Origin: Flavobacteriales bacterium
GTDB lineage: Bacteria > Bacteroidota > Bacteroidia > Flavobacteriales_F > PHOS-HE28
Direction: 5' to 3'
DNA: 64,000 nucleotides
Assembly (NCBI GenBank): GCA_023957375.1
Contig: JAMLHB010000001.1
Span: forward strand, 496,001-560,000
In this document: in pieces, positions 51,147 to 61,700 of the stretch
How positions within the stretch are numbered: the stretch's first letter is position 1
Layout: each line of letters starts with the position of its first letter
Position numbers and translations under genes: made by a program
Notes under the pieces: generated by a model
Database searches by the model: none
Told to the model about the DNA's origin: nothing
What the model saw: only the letters and a program-made list of their open reading frames with translations

Positions 51147-52271
51147 TCAACCATGCTTGATGATGTGGCGGTAGGCATCGTCAAAAGCTTGGGCAACCAC
51201 CGGCTGGCTGAACCGGCTTACCGCGTAATCGCGGATCGCTTCCGGGTTGTAGGCTTGCCTGCCTTCGGCCAGGGCGACCATGCCGTCCCGCAAAGCGGCC
51301 GTATCCCCACGGGGAACCAGTATGCCACGCTCGGAACTGAGGTGTTCCGGGATGCCGCCCACGGCCGTGGCAAGCACGGGAAGCCCCGTGGCAAAGGCCT
51401 CCAGCATCACGCACGGCAGGTTCTCCACATGGCTGGGCAGCACGAAGGCATCGCTCTCCCGCATGTGCCGTGCAATGGTGGCATGTTCCGCCGCACCACT
51501 GAAGCGGACGGCACCGGGTCCCAAGCCCAGCCGCTCGGCCGTAGCTTGGTGCGGGCCTAGTTCACCATCCCCCAAAATGTGCAGTTCCAGAGCGGGTGCT
51601 TGGTGCTTGGCCGCCGCAAAAGCTTGCAGCAGGCCGGTAATGTTCTTGACCTCATCCACCAGCGTGGATACGTGCAACAGGCGTGTGCGGGCAGTCGTCC
51701 GAGGGGTTTCGGGCAGATGGAACTGGTCCGTGTCCACCACGTTCGGGATCACACGGAACGGCGCATGGAAGCCGTGGCGCCGGAGCGCCTCGGCCAATTG
51801 CAGGCTTACCGGGCACAGCATGGATGCGCGCCTGCCCGCTGCACGCATGGCCATTCGTGTGGCCAAGGGAAGCCGTTGCACGGCGTTCAGGTGGTAGCCG
51901 CTCCAATTTTCGCTGACCAGGAAGGGGAGCTTCCACCGGCGTTGCGCCAACCAGAGCATCGGAGCCGTGGCATGAAGGATGTTGCCGTGCATCACTTCGA
52001 AGGGGCCCGAATGCTTCTGCAAATGCGCAATGCGCCGGTACACGGCCCGCAGGCGTTGGAGCGGGTCCGTGGCCGTATACAGCACATGCTCGGCAAGCCG
52101 GCCCGTCGAGCGTGTCTCCCATTCCATGCCCTTCGCACTGTTGTCGCGAACGGCATGCACCACGGTGACATCGTGCAGGGTGGCTACCGCCTCGGCATGG
52201 CGCTGCACGAAATTGCCCAATGTGGCGTGTGTACGGTTCGGGTACCAGCCGGGCAGAAAAAGCACATTCAT
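51147..52271 (-). CDS. Glycosyltransferase family 4 protein
   Basis: Protein of 374 residues of the GT-B fold. The N-terminal domain begins MNVLFLPGWYPNRTHATLGNFV. The nucleotide-sugar domain has LHVSTLVDEVKNITGLLQAF and the E-x7-E motif in SHVENLPCVMLEAFATGLPVLAT. It is cytosolic or membrane-peripheral and adds a sugar in synthesis of a surface polysaccharide together with the flippase downstream. It starts divergently from the tRNA-His promoter. Confidence 0.93.
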   Translation of the reverse strand: MNVLFLPGWYPNRTHATLGNFVQRHAEAVATLHDVTVVHAVRDNSAKGMEWETRSTGRLAEHVLYTATDPLQRLRAVYRRIAHLQKHSGPFEVMHGNILHATAPMLWLAQRRWKLPFLVSENWSGYHLNAVQRLPLATRMAMRAAGRRASMLCPVSLQLAEALRRHGFHAPFRVIPNVVDTDQFHLPETPRTTARTRLLHVSTLVDEVKNITGLLQAFAAAKHQAPALELHILGDGELGPHQATAERLGLGPGAVRFSGAAEHATIARHMRESDAFVLPSHVENLPCVMLEAFATGLPVLATAVGGIPEHLSSERGILVPRGDTAALRDGMVALAEGRQAYNPEAIRDYAVSRFSQPVVAQAFDDAYRHIIKHG

Positions 52272-52305
52272 TCAAGCGCAAAGTAAGTGTTGCAGGGGGT
52301 ACCCC

Positions 52306-52319
52306 TATATTTGCGGCCC
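52306..52319 (+). promoter_or_regulatory. Promoter of tRNA-His
   Basis: TATATTTGCGGCCC is the best match in the window to TAnnTTTGCGGCCC. It lies 26 bp before the tRNA. No separate -33 TTG is evident at the usual distance. Confidence 0.65.
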
Positions 52320-52345
52320 GTTTGGCGGCACGCCCGGCGGAAATG

Positions 52346-52419
52346 GTGGATGTAGCTCAGTTGGTTAGAGCGCCGGATTGTGGTTCCGGAGGTCGCCGGT
52401 TCAAGCCCGGTCTTCCACC
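52346..52419 (+). tRNA. tRNA-His (anticodon GTG)
   Basis: All four arms can be drawn. The acceptor stem GTGGATG / CTTCCAC has one U-U mismatch. The D arm starts AGCTC with loop AGTTGGTTA. The anticodon stem CCGGA / TCCGG encloses TTGTGGT with anticodon GTG at 52380-52382. The T stem GCCGG / CCGGT encloses TTCAAGC. A G at 52345 can serve as the -1 base opposite C73. CCA is not encoded. Confidence 0.96.
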
Positions 52420-52423
52420 CAGG

Positions 52424-52446
52424 AAAGCCCCGTGAGGGGCTTTTTC
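52424..52446 (+). terminator. Terminator of tRNA-His
   Basis: AAAGCCCC (52424-52431) and GGGGCTTT (52436-52443) form a perfect 8-bp stem with a GTGA loop, followed by a short T run. Confidence 0.9.
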
Positions 52447-52518
52447 GTTGGAGGGGGGCCGTGGAAGGCGCGAACGGGCGGGGTAGTTGCTGGGCATTGG
52501 CCTTGCCGCGGCACAAGT

Positions 52519-53538
52519 TCACTTCAACGAAGTGGCCCCGGTGGGTTCCGGGCTGTCCGCGCCGTGCTTCTTGTCGACCAGCACGGTGGCCAAGCGCCAC
52601 GGGATCCGTCGTTCAAAGGGGGCCTGCCGCACCGGGCAATCCATGATCTGGCAAATGGTGCATGAACGGGGTATGCACGGGTCCATGTGGATGAAGAACT
52701 CCACTTCGCGGCCCGATCCCTTGTTCACTAAGCGGGCCAGGTCGGTGATCTCCGCGTGGGCCGCTTCCACGGTGAAATACCAAGGCACGGTGACGTGGCA
52801 ATCGATGTGCAGTGCACTGCCGAACTTGATCACGCGGAAGTTGTGCATGTCGATCCAGGCGGGCCTCCGGTGTTCTTCGATGATCCGCACCAGGTCCGCT
52901 GCCACGGCCATGTCCGTTTCATCCATGATGCCGCCCACGCTGCGCCGCACCACGCGAAGGCCCTGCCAGCAAATGAACAGGGCAAAGGCGATGGCGAATA
53001 GGCTGTCCAGCCAGTGCAGCCCGGTGAGGTGGATCGCCAGCAGGCCCAGCACCAGCACGGCCGTGGTCCACACGTCGGAAAGGAGGTGGATGCCGCTGGC
53101 CTCCATGGTGATCGAATGGCTCTGCCTGCCCTTGGTGCGTAACAGAATGCCCAAAACCAGGTTGGCGATGCCGGTGGCCGCGATCAGCAGCATGCCTTGC
53201 CCGATGTTGTGGATGTTGATGCCGGTGATCCAGGCTTCGGCAGCCCGGTATATGATCAAGATGCCGGCCACCACCACCATGGAACCCTCCAGGGTGGCGC
53301 TGATGAACTCCACCTTGCCATGCCCGTAGGGATGTTCGCGGTCTTTCGGCTTGGCCGCCAGGAAGAGGCTGTACAGGGCAATGGCCCCCGCGGCCACGTT
53401 CACGATGCTTTCCAGCGCATCGCTGAGGATGGCATTGCTGCGGGTGATGTGCCATGCGGCGAACTTGATGGCCATCAACACCACCCCAATGCCCAGCACC
53501 CACGCCTGAAACCGCACGTTCGTGCGCCCCGCAACCAT
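52519..53538 (-). CDS. Cation diffusion facilitator family transporter with Cys-rich tail
   Basis: 339 residues from the ATG at 53538. Six membrane helices; metal-site residues in LSDALESIVNVAAGAIALYSL (helix II) and HLLSDVWTTAVLVLG (helix V, HxxxD type). The cytosolic C-terminal domain (residues about 210-290) is of the usual ferredoxin-like type. It ends in HMDPCIPRSCTICQIMDCPVR, a cluster of four Cys that could bind metal, followed by a tail ending in KKHGADSPEPTG. It should export divalent metals such as zinc, iron or manganese. It is divergent from nhaA. Confidence 0.9.
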   Translation of the reverse strand: MVAGRTNVRFQAWVLGIGVVLMAIKFAAWHITRSNAILSDALESIVNVAAGAIALYSLFLAAKPKDREHPYGHGKVEFISATLEGSMVVVAGILIIYRAAEAWITGINIHNIGQGMLLIAATGIANLVLGILLRTKGRQSHSITMEASGIHLLSDVWTTAVLVLGLLAIHLTGLHWLDSLFAIAFALFICWQGLRVVRRSVGGIMDETDMAVAADLVRIIEEHRRPAWIDMHNFRVIKFGSALHIDCHVTVPWYFTVEAAHAEITDLARLVNKGSGREVEFFIHMDPCIPRSCTICQIMDCPVRQAPFERRIPWRLATVLVDKKHGADSPEPTGATSLK

Positions 53539-53568
53539 GCGGCAAAGTAACTGCCCTTGCCGCCTTCT

Positions 53569-53581
53569 TAGTTTTGGCCCC
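53569..53581 (+). promoter_or_regulatory. Promoter-like box of nhaA
   Basis: TAGTTTTGGCCCC, with the -7 type pattern and a shortened GC extension, lies about 40 bp before the nhaA ATG and just inside the region between the divergent CDF and nhaA genes. Confidence 0.5.
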
Positions 53582-53618
53582 CGCCACGCCACCACCACCT
53601 GCGTGCTGCTTCCACCCG

Positions 53619-54779
53619 ATGAAAGTTACCCGCCTCTTCAACGCCCTGCTGGAAAATGAACGCACCTCAGGGATGTTGCTGGTGATCTGCACCATCATCT
53701 CCCTGGCTTTGGCCAATTCGCAACTGCAGCACGGCTACTTGGCCATTTGGCATCATCCCGTGGCCGGCAACAACCTCGAGTATTGGATCAATGATGGCCT
53801 GATGGCGGTTTTCTTCCTGATGGTGGGCCTGGAACTGAAGCGCGAGGTGGTACGCGGCGAACTGTCGCGGCGCGATCAAGCCATGTTGCCTGCGCTGGCG
53901 GCGCTGGGCGGCATTCTGGTGCCCGCCGGAATCCACATGGTGTTCAACCACGGCACGCCTACCCATGCCGGGGCCGGCATCCCCATGGCCACCGACATCG
54001 CCTTCGCCATCGGTGTGCTATCGCTGTTGGGCAGCCGGGTACCGTTGCCCCTGAAGGTCTTTCTTACTGCCTTGGCCGTGATCGACGACCTGGGGGCCAT
54101 CCTGGTGATCGCCGTGTTCTATTCCACCTCCCTGCACTGGGGCTATCTCGGCGGGGCGCTGGCCATTTTCCTGGTGCTGCTCGCCCTCAACAAGGCCGGG
54201 GTGAAGCATCTGCTTCCCTATATCCTGCTCGGGGTCGTGATGTGGTACCTCATGCTCCACTCCGGCGTACATGCCACCATTGCGGGGGTGTTGATGGCCA
54301 TGACCATACCATTCGGCGATGGCAGCAGCAAGTCTTCTTCCGGAAGGCTGCTCTATTTCCTCCACAAACCGGTTTCCTTCGGCATTCTCCCGCTTTTCGC
54401 TTTGGCAAACACCGGCATTGTGCTGGAAAGCGACTGGTTCAACCACCTGTTCACCCCCAATGGCCTGGGCATTTCGCTGGGCCTGATCGTGGGCAAGCCG
54501 GTAGGCATCGCACTATTCTGCGCCGCCAGCGTGGCCCTGGGGGTCGCCGTACTGCCCAAGGGGATTGGTTGGCGGCAGCTCATCGCCGTGGGCGCGTTGG
54601 GCGGTATTGGGTTCACCATGTCCATTTTCATCACCATCCTGGCATTCGATGACCCGCATATGGTGGTGGAGTCGAAAACTTCGATCCTGGTTTCGTCAAC
54701 AGTGGCGGCCATCATCGGATACTTTTGGCTGGGCAGCGTGCTACCCGCACAGGCCGGGGTCCGGAAAGCCCAAGTGTGA
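53619..54779 (+). CDS. nhaA: Na+/H+ antiporter NhaA
   Basis: 386 residues from the ATG at 53619 (MKVTRLFNALL). About 12 helices. The family hallmarks GLMAVFFLMVGLELKREVVRGEL, AGAGIPMATDIAFAIGVL and LAVIDDLGAILVIAVFYS with the adjacent Asp pair (VIDDLG) used for ion transport are present. GIGFTMSIFI is near the end. It exports sodium in exchange for protons and controls pH and salt tolerance. Confidence 0.96.
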   Translation: MKVTRLFNALLENERTSGMLLVICTIISLALANSQLQHGYLAIWHHPVAGNNLEYWINDGLMAVFFLMVGLELKREVVRGELSRRDQAMLPALAALGGILVPAGIHMVFNHGTPTHAGAGIPMATDIAFAIGVLSLLGSRVPLPLKVFLTALAVIDDLGAILVIAVFYSTSLHWGYLGGALAIFLVLLALNKAGVKHLLPYILLGVVMWYLMLHSGVHATIAGVLMAMTIPFGDGSSKSSSGRLLYFLHKPVSFGILPLFALANTGIVLESDWFNHLFTPNGLGISLGLIVGKPVGIALFCAASVALGVAVLPKGIGWRQLIAVGALGGIGFTMSIFITILAFDDPHMVVESKTSILVSSTVAAIIGYFWLGSVLPAQAGVRKAQV

Positions 54780-54854
54780 AGCAGGGCGTGCCCATGGGGG
54801 GCACCGTTCCCGTAATGATGCCCCGCCATCGTGGGGCGTCCTGCGGGGCTGGCT

Positions 54855-54868
54855 TAGTTTTGCGGCCC
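54855..54868 (+). promoter_or_regulatory. Promoter-like block of the arginase gene
   Basis: TAGTTTTGCGGCCC has the TAnnTTTG box with the GCGGCCC extension. The ATG is 20 bp after its end, so the leader is short. Confidence 0.6.
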
Positions 54869-54887
54869 TGCGCTAATTGGGTTGAAC

Positions 54888-55829
54888 ATGGAAGTAAGGT
54901 TGATCGAAGCCGCCTCGGAGATCGGTGCCGGTACACGGGGCACCAGCTTGGGCATGGGCGCCCTGCGGGTAGCCGCCTGGAAGATGGGGAGCGAGCTGTT
55001 CGGGCATGCGGAGGAGAGCATCCTGCGCGATGAGAACGACGTGATGTACGAGGATGATACCCAATCGCCCAATGCCCACCATATCGATGGCCTGATCCGG
55101 TTCGAGTCCGACCTCGCCTTTGAAGTGTACAAGTTCCAGCGCAACAATGTCTTCCCCATCATTGTGGGAGGTGATCACTCCATCGCCATCGGCTCGGTGT
55201 CGGGCACTAAAATGGCGCACCCGGGCGAGCGCATCGGCGTAATTTGGATCGATGCCCACGCCGACATGCACAGCCCATGGACCACGCCCAGCGGCAATGT
55301 GCACGGCATGCCCCTGGCGCTGCTGATGAACATTGAAATGAAGGGGCAGAACCGCCCAAGGATGTTCACCCTGGATGCGTGGGACCGCCTTCGGAAGATC
55401 GGGGGAAACGAGCCCAAATTGTCCCCGCAGGACCTGGTGATCATCGGGTTGCGGGACTACGAGAAGGAAGAGGAGGCCATCATCAAAGAGCACAACATCA
55501 AGGTGGTCACGGTGGAGCAGCTCCGCAAGACAGGGCCTGATGCGGTCGTGAAAGACGTGTTGGCCTACCTGGCCCCATGCGGGAAGCTGCACGTCAGCTT
55601 TGACGTGGACAGCCTGGACCCCTCCATTTCCGTGGGAACCGGAACCCCCGTGCCCGAAGGCTTGTTCCTGGACGAAGCCCGAACGTTGCTCACCGGCTTT
55701 TGCAGCGATCCCAAAACCGTTGCGCTGGACGTGGTGGAGATCAACCCGGCCCTGGACACCCGGAACGCCATGGCGGAAAATGTGCTCACCGTTATGGAAC
55801 CCCTGTTCCACATCCTGCGCGCCCGTTGA
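54888..55829 (+). CDS. Arginase/agmatinase/formiminoglutamase family hydrolase, probably arginase
   Basis: 313 residues from the ATG at 54888 (a TTG two codons earlier is possible). The binuclear manganese site is formed by VGGDHSIAIG, IWIDAHADMHSP and VSFDVDSLDPSISVGTGTPVPEG. The spacing fits arginase, which cleaves arginine to ornithine and urea; agmatinase or formimidoylglutamase cannot be excluded by eye. argS follows 99 bp downstream. Confidence 0.88.
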   Translation: MEVRLIEAASEIGAGTRGTSLGMGALRVAAWKMGSELFGHAEESILRDENDVMYEDDTQSPNAHHIDGLIRFESDLAFEVYKFQRNNVFPIIVGGDHSIAIGSVSGTKMAHPGERIGVIWIDAHADMHSPWTTPSGNVHGMPLALLMNIEMKGQNRPRMFTLDAWDRLRKIGGNEPKLSPQDLVIIGLRDYEKEEEAIIKEHNIKVVTVEQLRKTGPDAVVKDVLAYLAPCGKLHVSFDVDSLDPSISVGTGTPVPEGLFLDEARTLLTGFCSDPKTVALDVVEINPALDTRNAMAENVLTVMEPLFHILRAR

Positions 55830-55928
55830 GCATCGTGCACCTTTTTCCGCGGGCGGCCAGCACCTGTGCGAACCGTTCGCCCTTTCGCCCCTGAAACACC
55901 CGCCACGCTCTATATGCAGGCCCCAGCC

Positions 55929-57734
55929 ATGTTCCAAGACCGACTTCAAGCCCAGCTGCTGCCGGTGGTGCTATCCGCCTTCAAGGAACTCTTCGGACCC
56001 ATCCCCGAAGCCGTGAAGATCGCCTTCCAGCCCACCCGGCCGGAGTTTGAAGGCGACCTCACCATCAACGTGTTCCCGTTCCTTAAGCTCAGCGGGCAGG
56101 GGCCGCAACAGACCGCCACCGCCATCGGGGAATACTTGGTCCGGCATGCGCTACCAGTCGAGCGTTTCAACGTGGTGAAGGGGTTCTTGAACATGGTCAT
56201 CAGCGATGCGTACTGGACGGGTTTCCTGAAGGAAGCCGGCGAGCGGGACATCCTGCAGTTCGGCCCTACAGGCAACAAGGTGATGGTGGAGTACGCCAGC
56301 CCCAACACCAACAAGCCGTTGCACCTGGGCCACCTGCGCAACATCTTTCTGGGGTACAGCGTCAGCCGCATGCTCCAGGCTGCAGGCCATGAAGTTGTGA
56401 AGGTGCAGGTGATCAACGACCGGGGCATCCACATATGCAAGAGCATGGTGGCCTGGCGCATGTTCGGTAACGGGGAGACCCCGGCATCCAGCGGTCTGAA
56501 GGGGGATAAGTTGGTGGGCAAGTACTACGTGGCGTTCGACAAGGTGTACAAGGAGGAAGTAGCCGGGCTGATGGCGGCCGGGAAAAGCGGGCCGGAAGCG
56601 GAGAAACAGGCGCCCATCCTGCTGGAAGCCCAAGCCATGTTGCGCCAGTGGGAGGCCAATGATCCGCAAGTGCGTGCCCTGTGGGAAAAGATGAACGGCT
56701 GGGTGTACGAAGGCTTTAATGCCACATACGCCCGCGCCGGGGTGGATTTTGACAAGAACTACTACGAGAGCAACACCTACCTGCTGGGCAAGGAAGACGT
56801 GCTGAAAGGTTTGGCAAAGGGGGTGTTCTTCCGCAAGGACGACGGCAGCGTGTGGGTGGACAATACCGCCGAGGGGCTTGATGAAAAGGTGCTCCTGCGC
56901 GCCGACGGCACCAGCCTCTACATCACGCAGGACATCGGCACCGCGATCAAGCGCTTCGAGGAATTCCCCGGCCTCTCACGCATGATCTACACGGTAGGCA
57001 ACGAGCAGGATTATCACTTCAAGGTGCTCTTCATCATCCTGAAAAAGCTGGGCTTCGCATGGGCGGACGGGCTGTTCCACCTCAGCTACGGCATGGTGGA
57101 CCTGCCCAGCGGAAAAATGAAGAGCCGTGAAGGCACCGTGGTGGACGCCGACGACCTGATCGATGAAATGGTGGCCGAGGCGCGGGCCACCGGCGAACAG
57201 CTCAGCAAGCTGGACGACTTCAGCGGGGAGGAGCGGAACACCTTGTTCGAAATGATCGGCCTGGCGGCCTTGAAGTATTTCCTCCTCAAGGTGGACCCTA
57301 AGAAACGCATGCTGTTCGACCCCAAGGCCAGCATCGACCTGCAAGGGCATACCGGCCCGTTCATCCAGTACACTTACGCACGGATACGCTCGCTGCTTCG
57401 CAAGGCGGGGCTGCCGGTTGGGGGCGGACGGCCATCGGGCCCAGCGGCAATGGGCAGCCAGCAGCTTCTTCCCGAGGAAAAGAACGTGATCAAGCTCCTG
57501 CACCAGTTCCCGGCCGTGCTCAACGAATCGGCAACGAAGCTGGAACCGTCCGCGTTGGCCAACCATGCCTACGAATTGGTGAAGGCCTACAACGCATTCT
57601 ACCAAACTGTTCCGGTGTTGAAGGAAGGGGACGCGGAAATACGCGGGCTGCGGTTGGCCTTGAGCAGTGCCGTGGCGGAAACCACGCGGAAAGCGATGTG
57701 GTGCCTGGGGATCGAGGTGCCCGAGAGAATGTAG
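55929..57734 (+). CDS. argS: Arginyl-tRNA synthetase
   Basis: About 601 residues from the ATG at 55929 (MFQDRLQAQLLPVVL), which matches the usual N-terminus; an ATG at 55914 adds five residues. The N-terminal Add1 domain, the HIGH motif in SPNTNKPLHLGHLRNIFLGY, VINDRGIHICKS and the C-terminal DALR domain (LEPSALANHAYELVKAYNAFYQTVPV) are present. The KMSK loop reads GKMKSREG. It charges tRNA-Arg. It lies behind the arginase gene on the same strand. Confidence 0.96.
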   Translation: MFQDRLQAQLLPVVLSAFKELFGPIPEAVKIAFQPTRPEFEGDLTINVFPFLKLSGQGPQQTATAIGEYLVRHALPVERFNVVKGFLNMVISDAYWTGFLKEAGERDILQFGPTGNKVMVEYASPNTNKPLHLGHLRNIFLGYSVSRMLQAAGHEVVKVQVINDRGIHICKSMVAWRMFGNGETPASSGLKGDKLVGKYYVAFDKVYKEEVAGLMAAGKSGPEAEKQAPILLEAQAMLRQWEANDPQVRALWEKMNGWVYEGFNATYARAGVDFDKNYYESNTYLLGKEDVLKGLAKGVFFRKDDGSVWVDNTAEGLDEKVLLRADGTSLYITQDIGTAIKRFEEFPGLSRMIYTVGNEQDYHFKVLFIILKKLGFAWADGLFHLSYGMVDLPSGKMKSREGTVVDADDLIDEMVAEARATGEQLSKLDDFSGEERNTLFEMIGLAALKYFLLKVDPKKRMLFDPKASIDLQGHTGPFIQYTYARIRSLLRKAGLPVGGGRPSGPAAMGSQQLLPEEKNVIKLLHQFPAVLNESATKLEPSALANHAYELVKAYNAFYQTVPVLKEGDAEIRGLRLALSSAVAETTRKAMWCLGIEVPERM

Positions 57735-57788
57735 CCGGGAACGCCTGCCAACGGTTGGCTTTCCGGTCCCGTTCGCGGCTGCGGCCGC

Positions 57789-58796
57789 TCAGAACTTCGG
57801 ACAAGGCACCGTGCGGTAGCGCCGCTTCTTGCTGTTCTTGGGCCACTCGTAGGAGAGGCTGATTTCGTGGGCACCACCGCTTTTCGCCGTCAGCTTGGAT
57901 ACGGTGACGTCGTAGCTGTACACCAACCGCAGCTGGTAGGGCGTCTCATAACCCACCATCAGGATCACGGCATCATCGTTCGGATAGCCGGGCTGATAGG
58001 CCTTCACCGCAGGCAACCCCCGGTACCACAGGCCGAAGGTCAACTGCTGGTGGTCCACGTACCCGCCAAGGTCCAACTGGTCCCAAAGCTGCTGCGCCTT
58101 GTAGTGCGCGGCCAGGGTCATCGTGGTTTCGCTGAAGCGGAAATCCTTGCCGTCCACCGCGAAGCGGTAGCCCACGTGCACGCTGGTGCGCATGGGCAGG
58201 GTGGCGTCACCGTCCAAGTAAAGGCTCTGCTGGGGCTCGTTCAGGTGGTTGATCGAGAATCCGCCCCAGAATTGTTCAGAATAGTACAGGAAGCCAACGG
58301 AGAAATCGAAGTAGGAGGTGTTGCGCATCATCGCCTGCTCCACGGTGGTTGTGGCATTTTCGCGAATGATCTGGTCCGCGAAGAGCGCGTTGCCCCAATC
58401 GAAGGTGCGCATGGTGTAACCCGCCCGTATTCCGCCCCTCACCGCGCGCCTGCGGTTGATGCGGGCTTCGTAGGAATAGTTGAAGGAAGCCTGTGTGAAC
58501 GATAGCCCCAAGGTCCCCGCCCGGTCATGCATCACCATGCCGCCGAACCCGCTGTTCAGTTGGACGCTCCGGTGGTCATAGGCCACGGCATAGGTCTTGT
58601 AACCCGGCCGCACGCCGGGCCATTGCAGGCGGTAGTTCAGGCCGATGCGGTCCTGCTGCGTGTTTCCCGTCAAGGCCGGGTTCAGGTACATGGGTGCCGC
58701 GTAGAACTGTGAAAGTTGCGGGTCCTGGGCCGCTGCTCCCGCAGCAAAGGCCAGGGCCCACACCAGCAAAATGAAATGGGGTAAGCGTGTCTCCAT
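57789..58796 (-). CDS. PorP/SprF-family type IX secretion outer-membrane protein
   Basis: 335 residues from the ATG at 58796. A signal peptide (ending at AGAAAQ) precedes QDPQLSQFYAAPMYLNPALTGN, the defining N-terminal block of the PorP/SprF family. The remainder is a beta barrel of the same family (RIGLNYRLQWPGV, FDFSVGFLYYSEQFWGGFSINHLNEP). The gene starts one base after the stop of the 1365-residue type-B cargo, as sprF follows sprB in F. johnsoniae. It probably secretes or anchors that cargo. Confidence 0.93.
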   Translation of the reverse strand: METRLPHFILLVWALAFAAGAAAQDPQLSQFYAAPMYLNPALTGNTQQDRIGLNYRLQWPGVRPGYKTYAVAYDHRSVQLNSGFGGMVMHDRAGTLGLSFTQASFNYSYEARINRRRAVRGGIRAGYTMRTFDWGNALFADQIIRENATTTVEQAMMRNTSYFDFSVGFLYYSEQFWGGFSINHLNEPQQSLYLDGDATLPMRTSVHVGYRFAVDGKDFRFSETTMTLAAHYKAQQLWDQLDLGGYVDHQQLTFGLWYRGLPAVKAYQPGYPNDDAVILMVGYETPYQLRLVYSYDVTVSKLTAKSGGAHEISLSYEWPKNSKKRRYRTVPCPKF

Positions 58797-58797
58797 T

Positions 58798-61700
58798 TCA
58801 ACGGAACAGGGTGAGGTCGCCGGTGCGCTGCGATTCCTTGTTGTCCACAAAACGCACCCACAGTTGGTAGACATACACGTCCTGCTGACTGAGTTGCCCG
58901 CGGTAATAGCCGTCCCAGCCTTTCTTCACGTCGTTGCTCTCGAACACAAGTTCGCCCCAACGGTTGAAGATCCGCATGCGGAAGTCCTTCACGAAGCGCA
59001 CAAAGGGGTAGAACACGTCGTTGCCCAGGTCAGTGGGGTCGAAGAAACCGCCACCTCCGCCGTTGGGGTTGGGCGTGAACGCATTGGGCAGGGTGATGTC
59101 ATACAACGGATCCACCTGTACGACATGCGCGGCAGTGGCGGTGCATCCATGATCGTCCGACACGCTCAGCAGTACTTCCCAAGTGCCAGGCTCCAAGTAA
59201 TGGTAGGCAGGGTCGGGGTTGGCACTGGTGCCTCCGTCGCCGAAGCTCCAGAACCAGCTGCTGACCGCACCGGAGGATTGGTCGGTGAATTGGATGTCCG
59301 CATGGTCGGCATCGGTCACCCACGGATCGGCCGTGAATGCCGCCACGGGCGGTGCGTAGGCCTCCACCAAGCCGGTGTTCAAGGCAGCGGCCGTGCATCC
59401 CAGCGGGGTGGTTACTGCCAAGGATACGGTGTAGGTGCCCGCCGGATAGGTGTGTACCGGGCTCATGGACGTGCTGGAAGTGCCATCGCCGAACTGCCAG
59501 GCATAAGTGACCGGCTGGTTGGTGAGCCCTGTTGGGAAATGCACAGTGAGCGGGGCGCAGCCTTGTGCGATGATGGGCGGCAAGGAGATGGAAGGAGGAG
59601 TCTCAACCGCGATGGCGATGGTGGCAGCAAGGCTATTGGCGCAGACGTCGGTGGCGGTAACATCCAAGTTGCAGCTGGTGCTTGCCGTAATGTTGAAAGG
59701 TCCGTTGCCGGTGGCGGAGATCTGGGGCCAGGCGATGGACACCGGGCCGGGATAGCCCGTCACCCAGGCTGAAACGCTTGCCGTGCCGCCGGGGCAGAAG
59801 GCGGTATCTCCCTGCGTGTGCAGGGTGGCCTGAGAGAGGTCCAGCACCACCACCGGGAGTTGAAGGATCGGACCCGTGCACCCATTTTGGTCCGTCACGG
59901 ACACCTGCACCACTTGCGAAGCGGGGAAGGAGTACAGCAATGACCCGCCCGTGCCGATGCCCGCCCATGTCACCGTGTGGTTCCCCGTGCCGCCGGAGGC
60001 TTGGGCAGTGAGCGGTACCGGGGTGTTCACGCAGACCGTGTCGTCCACCTGCGCGGTCAGGAGCACTGGCAAGGGGTCGGTAAGCGTGACGGTGGCCTGG
60101 TCCTGGCATCCGTTGGCATCGGTGACCACCACGGTGTACGCGCCTTGGGGCAGGCCATGGGCAGTGGGCGTGGTTTGGCCGTTGGCATTGGCGCTCCACT
60201 GGTAGTAGAAAGGCGGGGTGCCGCCCACGGGCAGCACGGTGGCATGGCCATTGGCTTGGCCCGCACAGGTGGGGGATGAACCCCAAATGCTGTCCGCCAG
60301 AAGGGTGGCAGGCTCGCCGATGCTTACTGTGGCCGTGGTGTCGCAACCGTGTGTATCCGTCACGGTAATCGCATAGGTGCCAGCTGCCAAGCCCATGGCG
60401 GTGGCCGTGGTTTGGGCGGAGGGGTCGTTCCACAGGAAGGAGAGGCCCGGCCCGGAAGGGGAGAAGACGGCACTTCCGGAGTGGTCGCCGTGGCAGTTGA
60501 GGTCGGACGACGCCATGGACGCTCCGGAGAAGCTGTTCAGCAAGGTGAGGTGCACGGTGTCCGTGGCGGGTGGGCAGTTGGTGTTGCCCGTGGTGGTGAG
60601 CACCAGGTCCAGCCCCTGGGCTGAGATCTCTGCGGCAGTGGGCATGTACGTCGATTGCAGGCCGGTATTGCTGAACGTGCCACCGCCACCGCTCCAAGTG
60701 CCTCCGCTGGCATTGGTCACTGTGCCGGACAACTGTACCGGCAGTGAGGAGAAACAGGCCATCAGGTCCACACCGGCATTCGCAGCGTTGGGCTGCCCCA
60801 ATGCGTCGATGGTGGCCGTGCCTTGGACCGGGGCGCAATTGTTGGCATCAACCACCGTAAGGGAATAGGTGCCTGCGGAGGCGTGCAACACGGCCCCGGT
60901 GTCATTGGTGCTCCATGCGTACTGGTATGGTGCAGTGCCCCCCTGTACCGTGGCCGTGATGCTGCCGGTGCCGTTCCCAAAGCAGGTTTCATCCACCACC
61001 ACCAGGTCGGTGATGGCCAGGGCTCCGGGTTCCTGGATGACGGCGTTCAGCGTGGTGTCGCACCCGAACCCGTCACTAACGGTCAGGGTGTAGCCGCCAG
61101 CAGCCAGGCCGGTGGCCGTGGCCGTGGTTTGGGCGGCGGGATCGTTCCACAGGAACTGTAGCCCGGGGTTGGCTGGCGTAAAGCTTGCCGTGCCATTGCC
61201 CGCTCCGTTGCACGTCAGGTTGGTGGAGCCGAGCTGCCCGCCCGCAAAACTGTTGGGGAAGGAGATATGCACCGTGTCCTGTGCTTGCCCGCACGGTGAA
61301 TCACCCGTGGTGGTCAGGTACAGGTCCACACCTCCGGCCGCTATTTCCGCCGCCGTGGGCGCATAGCTTGCATTCAAACCGCTGCCGCCGAAGTTGCCCG
61401 CACCGCCTGCCCAGGCGCCATCAGGTGCATTGGCCACTGATCCGGACAACAGCACGGGCAGGTCGCCCAGGCAGCCCACCAGGTCGGGCCCGGCATCCGC
61501 GCTCGCCGGTTGGTTGGCCTCGCCGATGGTAACATCTTGAGGATGGCTTACGCATCCGTTGGCGTCCGTAACGGTCACCTGGTAAGCCCCGGCTTCGGCA
61601 ACGATGCCTTGCGTGGTTTCCCCGGTGCTCCACGCGTATTGAAAGGGTGCAGTGCCTACGGCCACGTTCACCGTTGCGCTTCCGTCCCCGTTTCCTGCAC

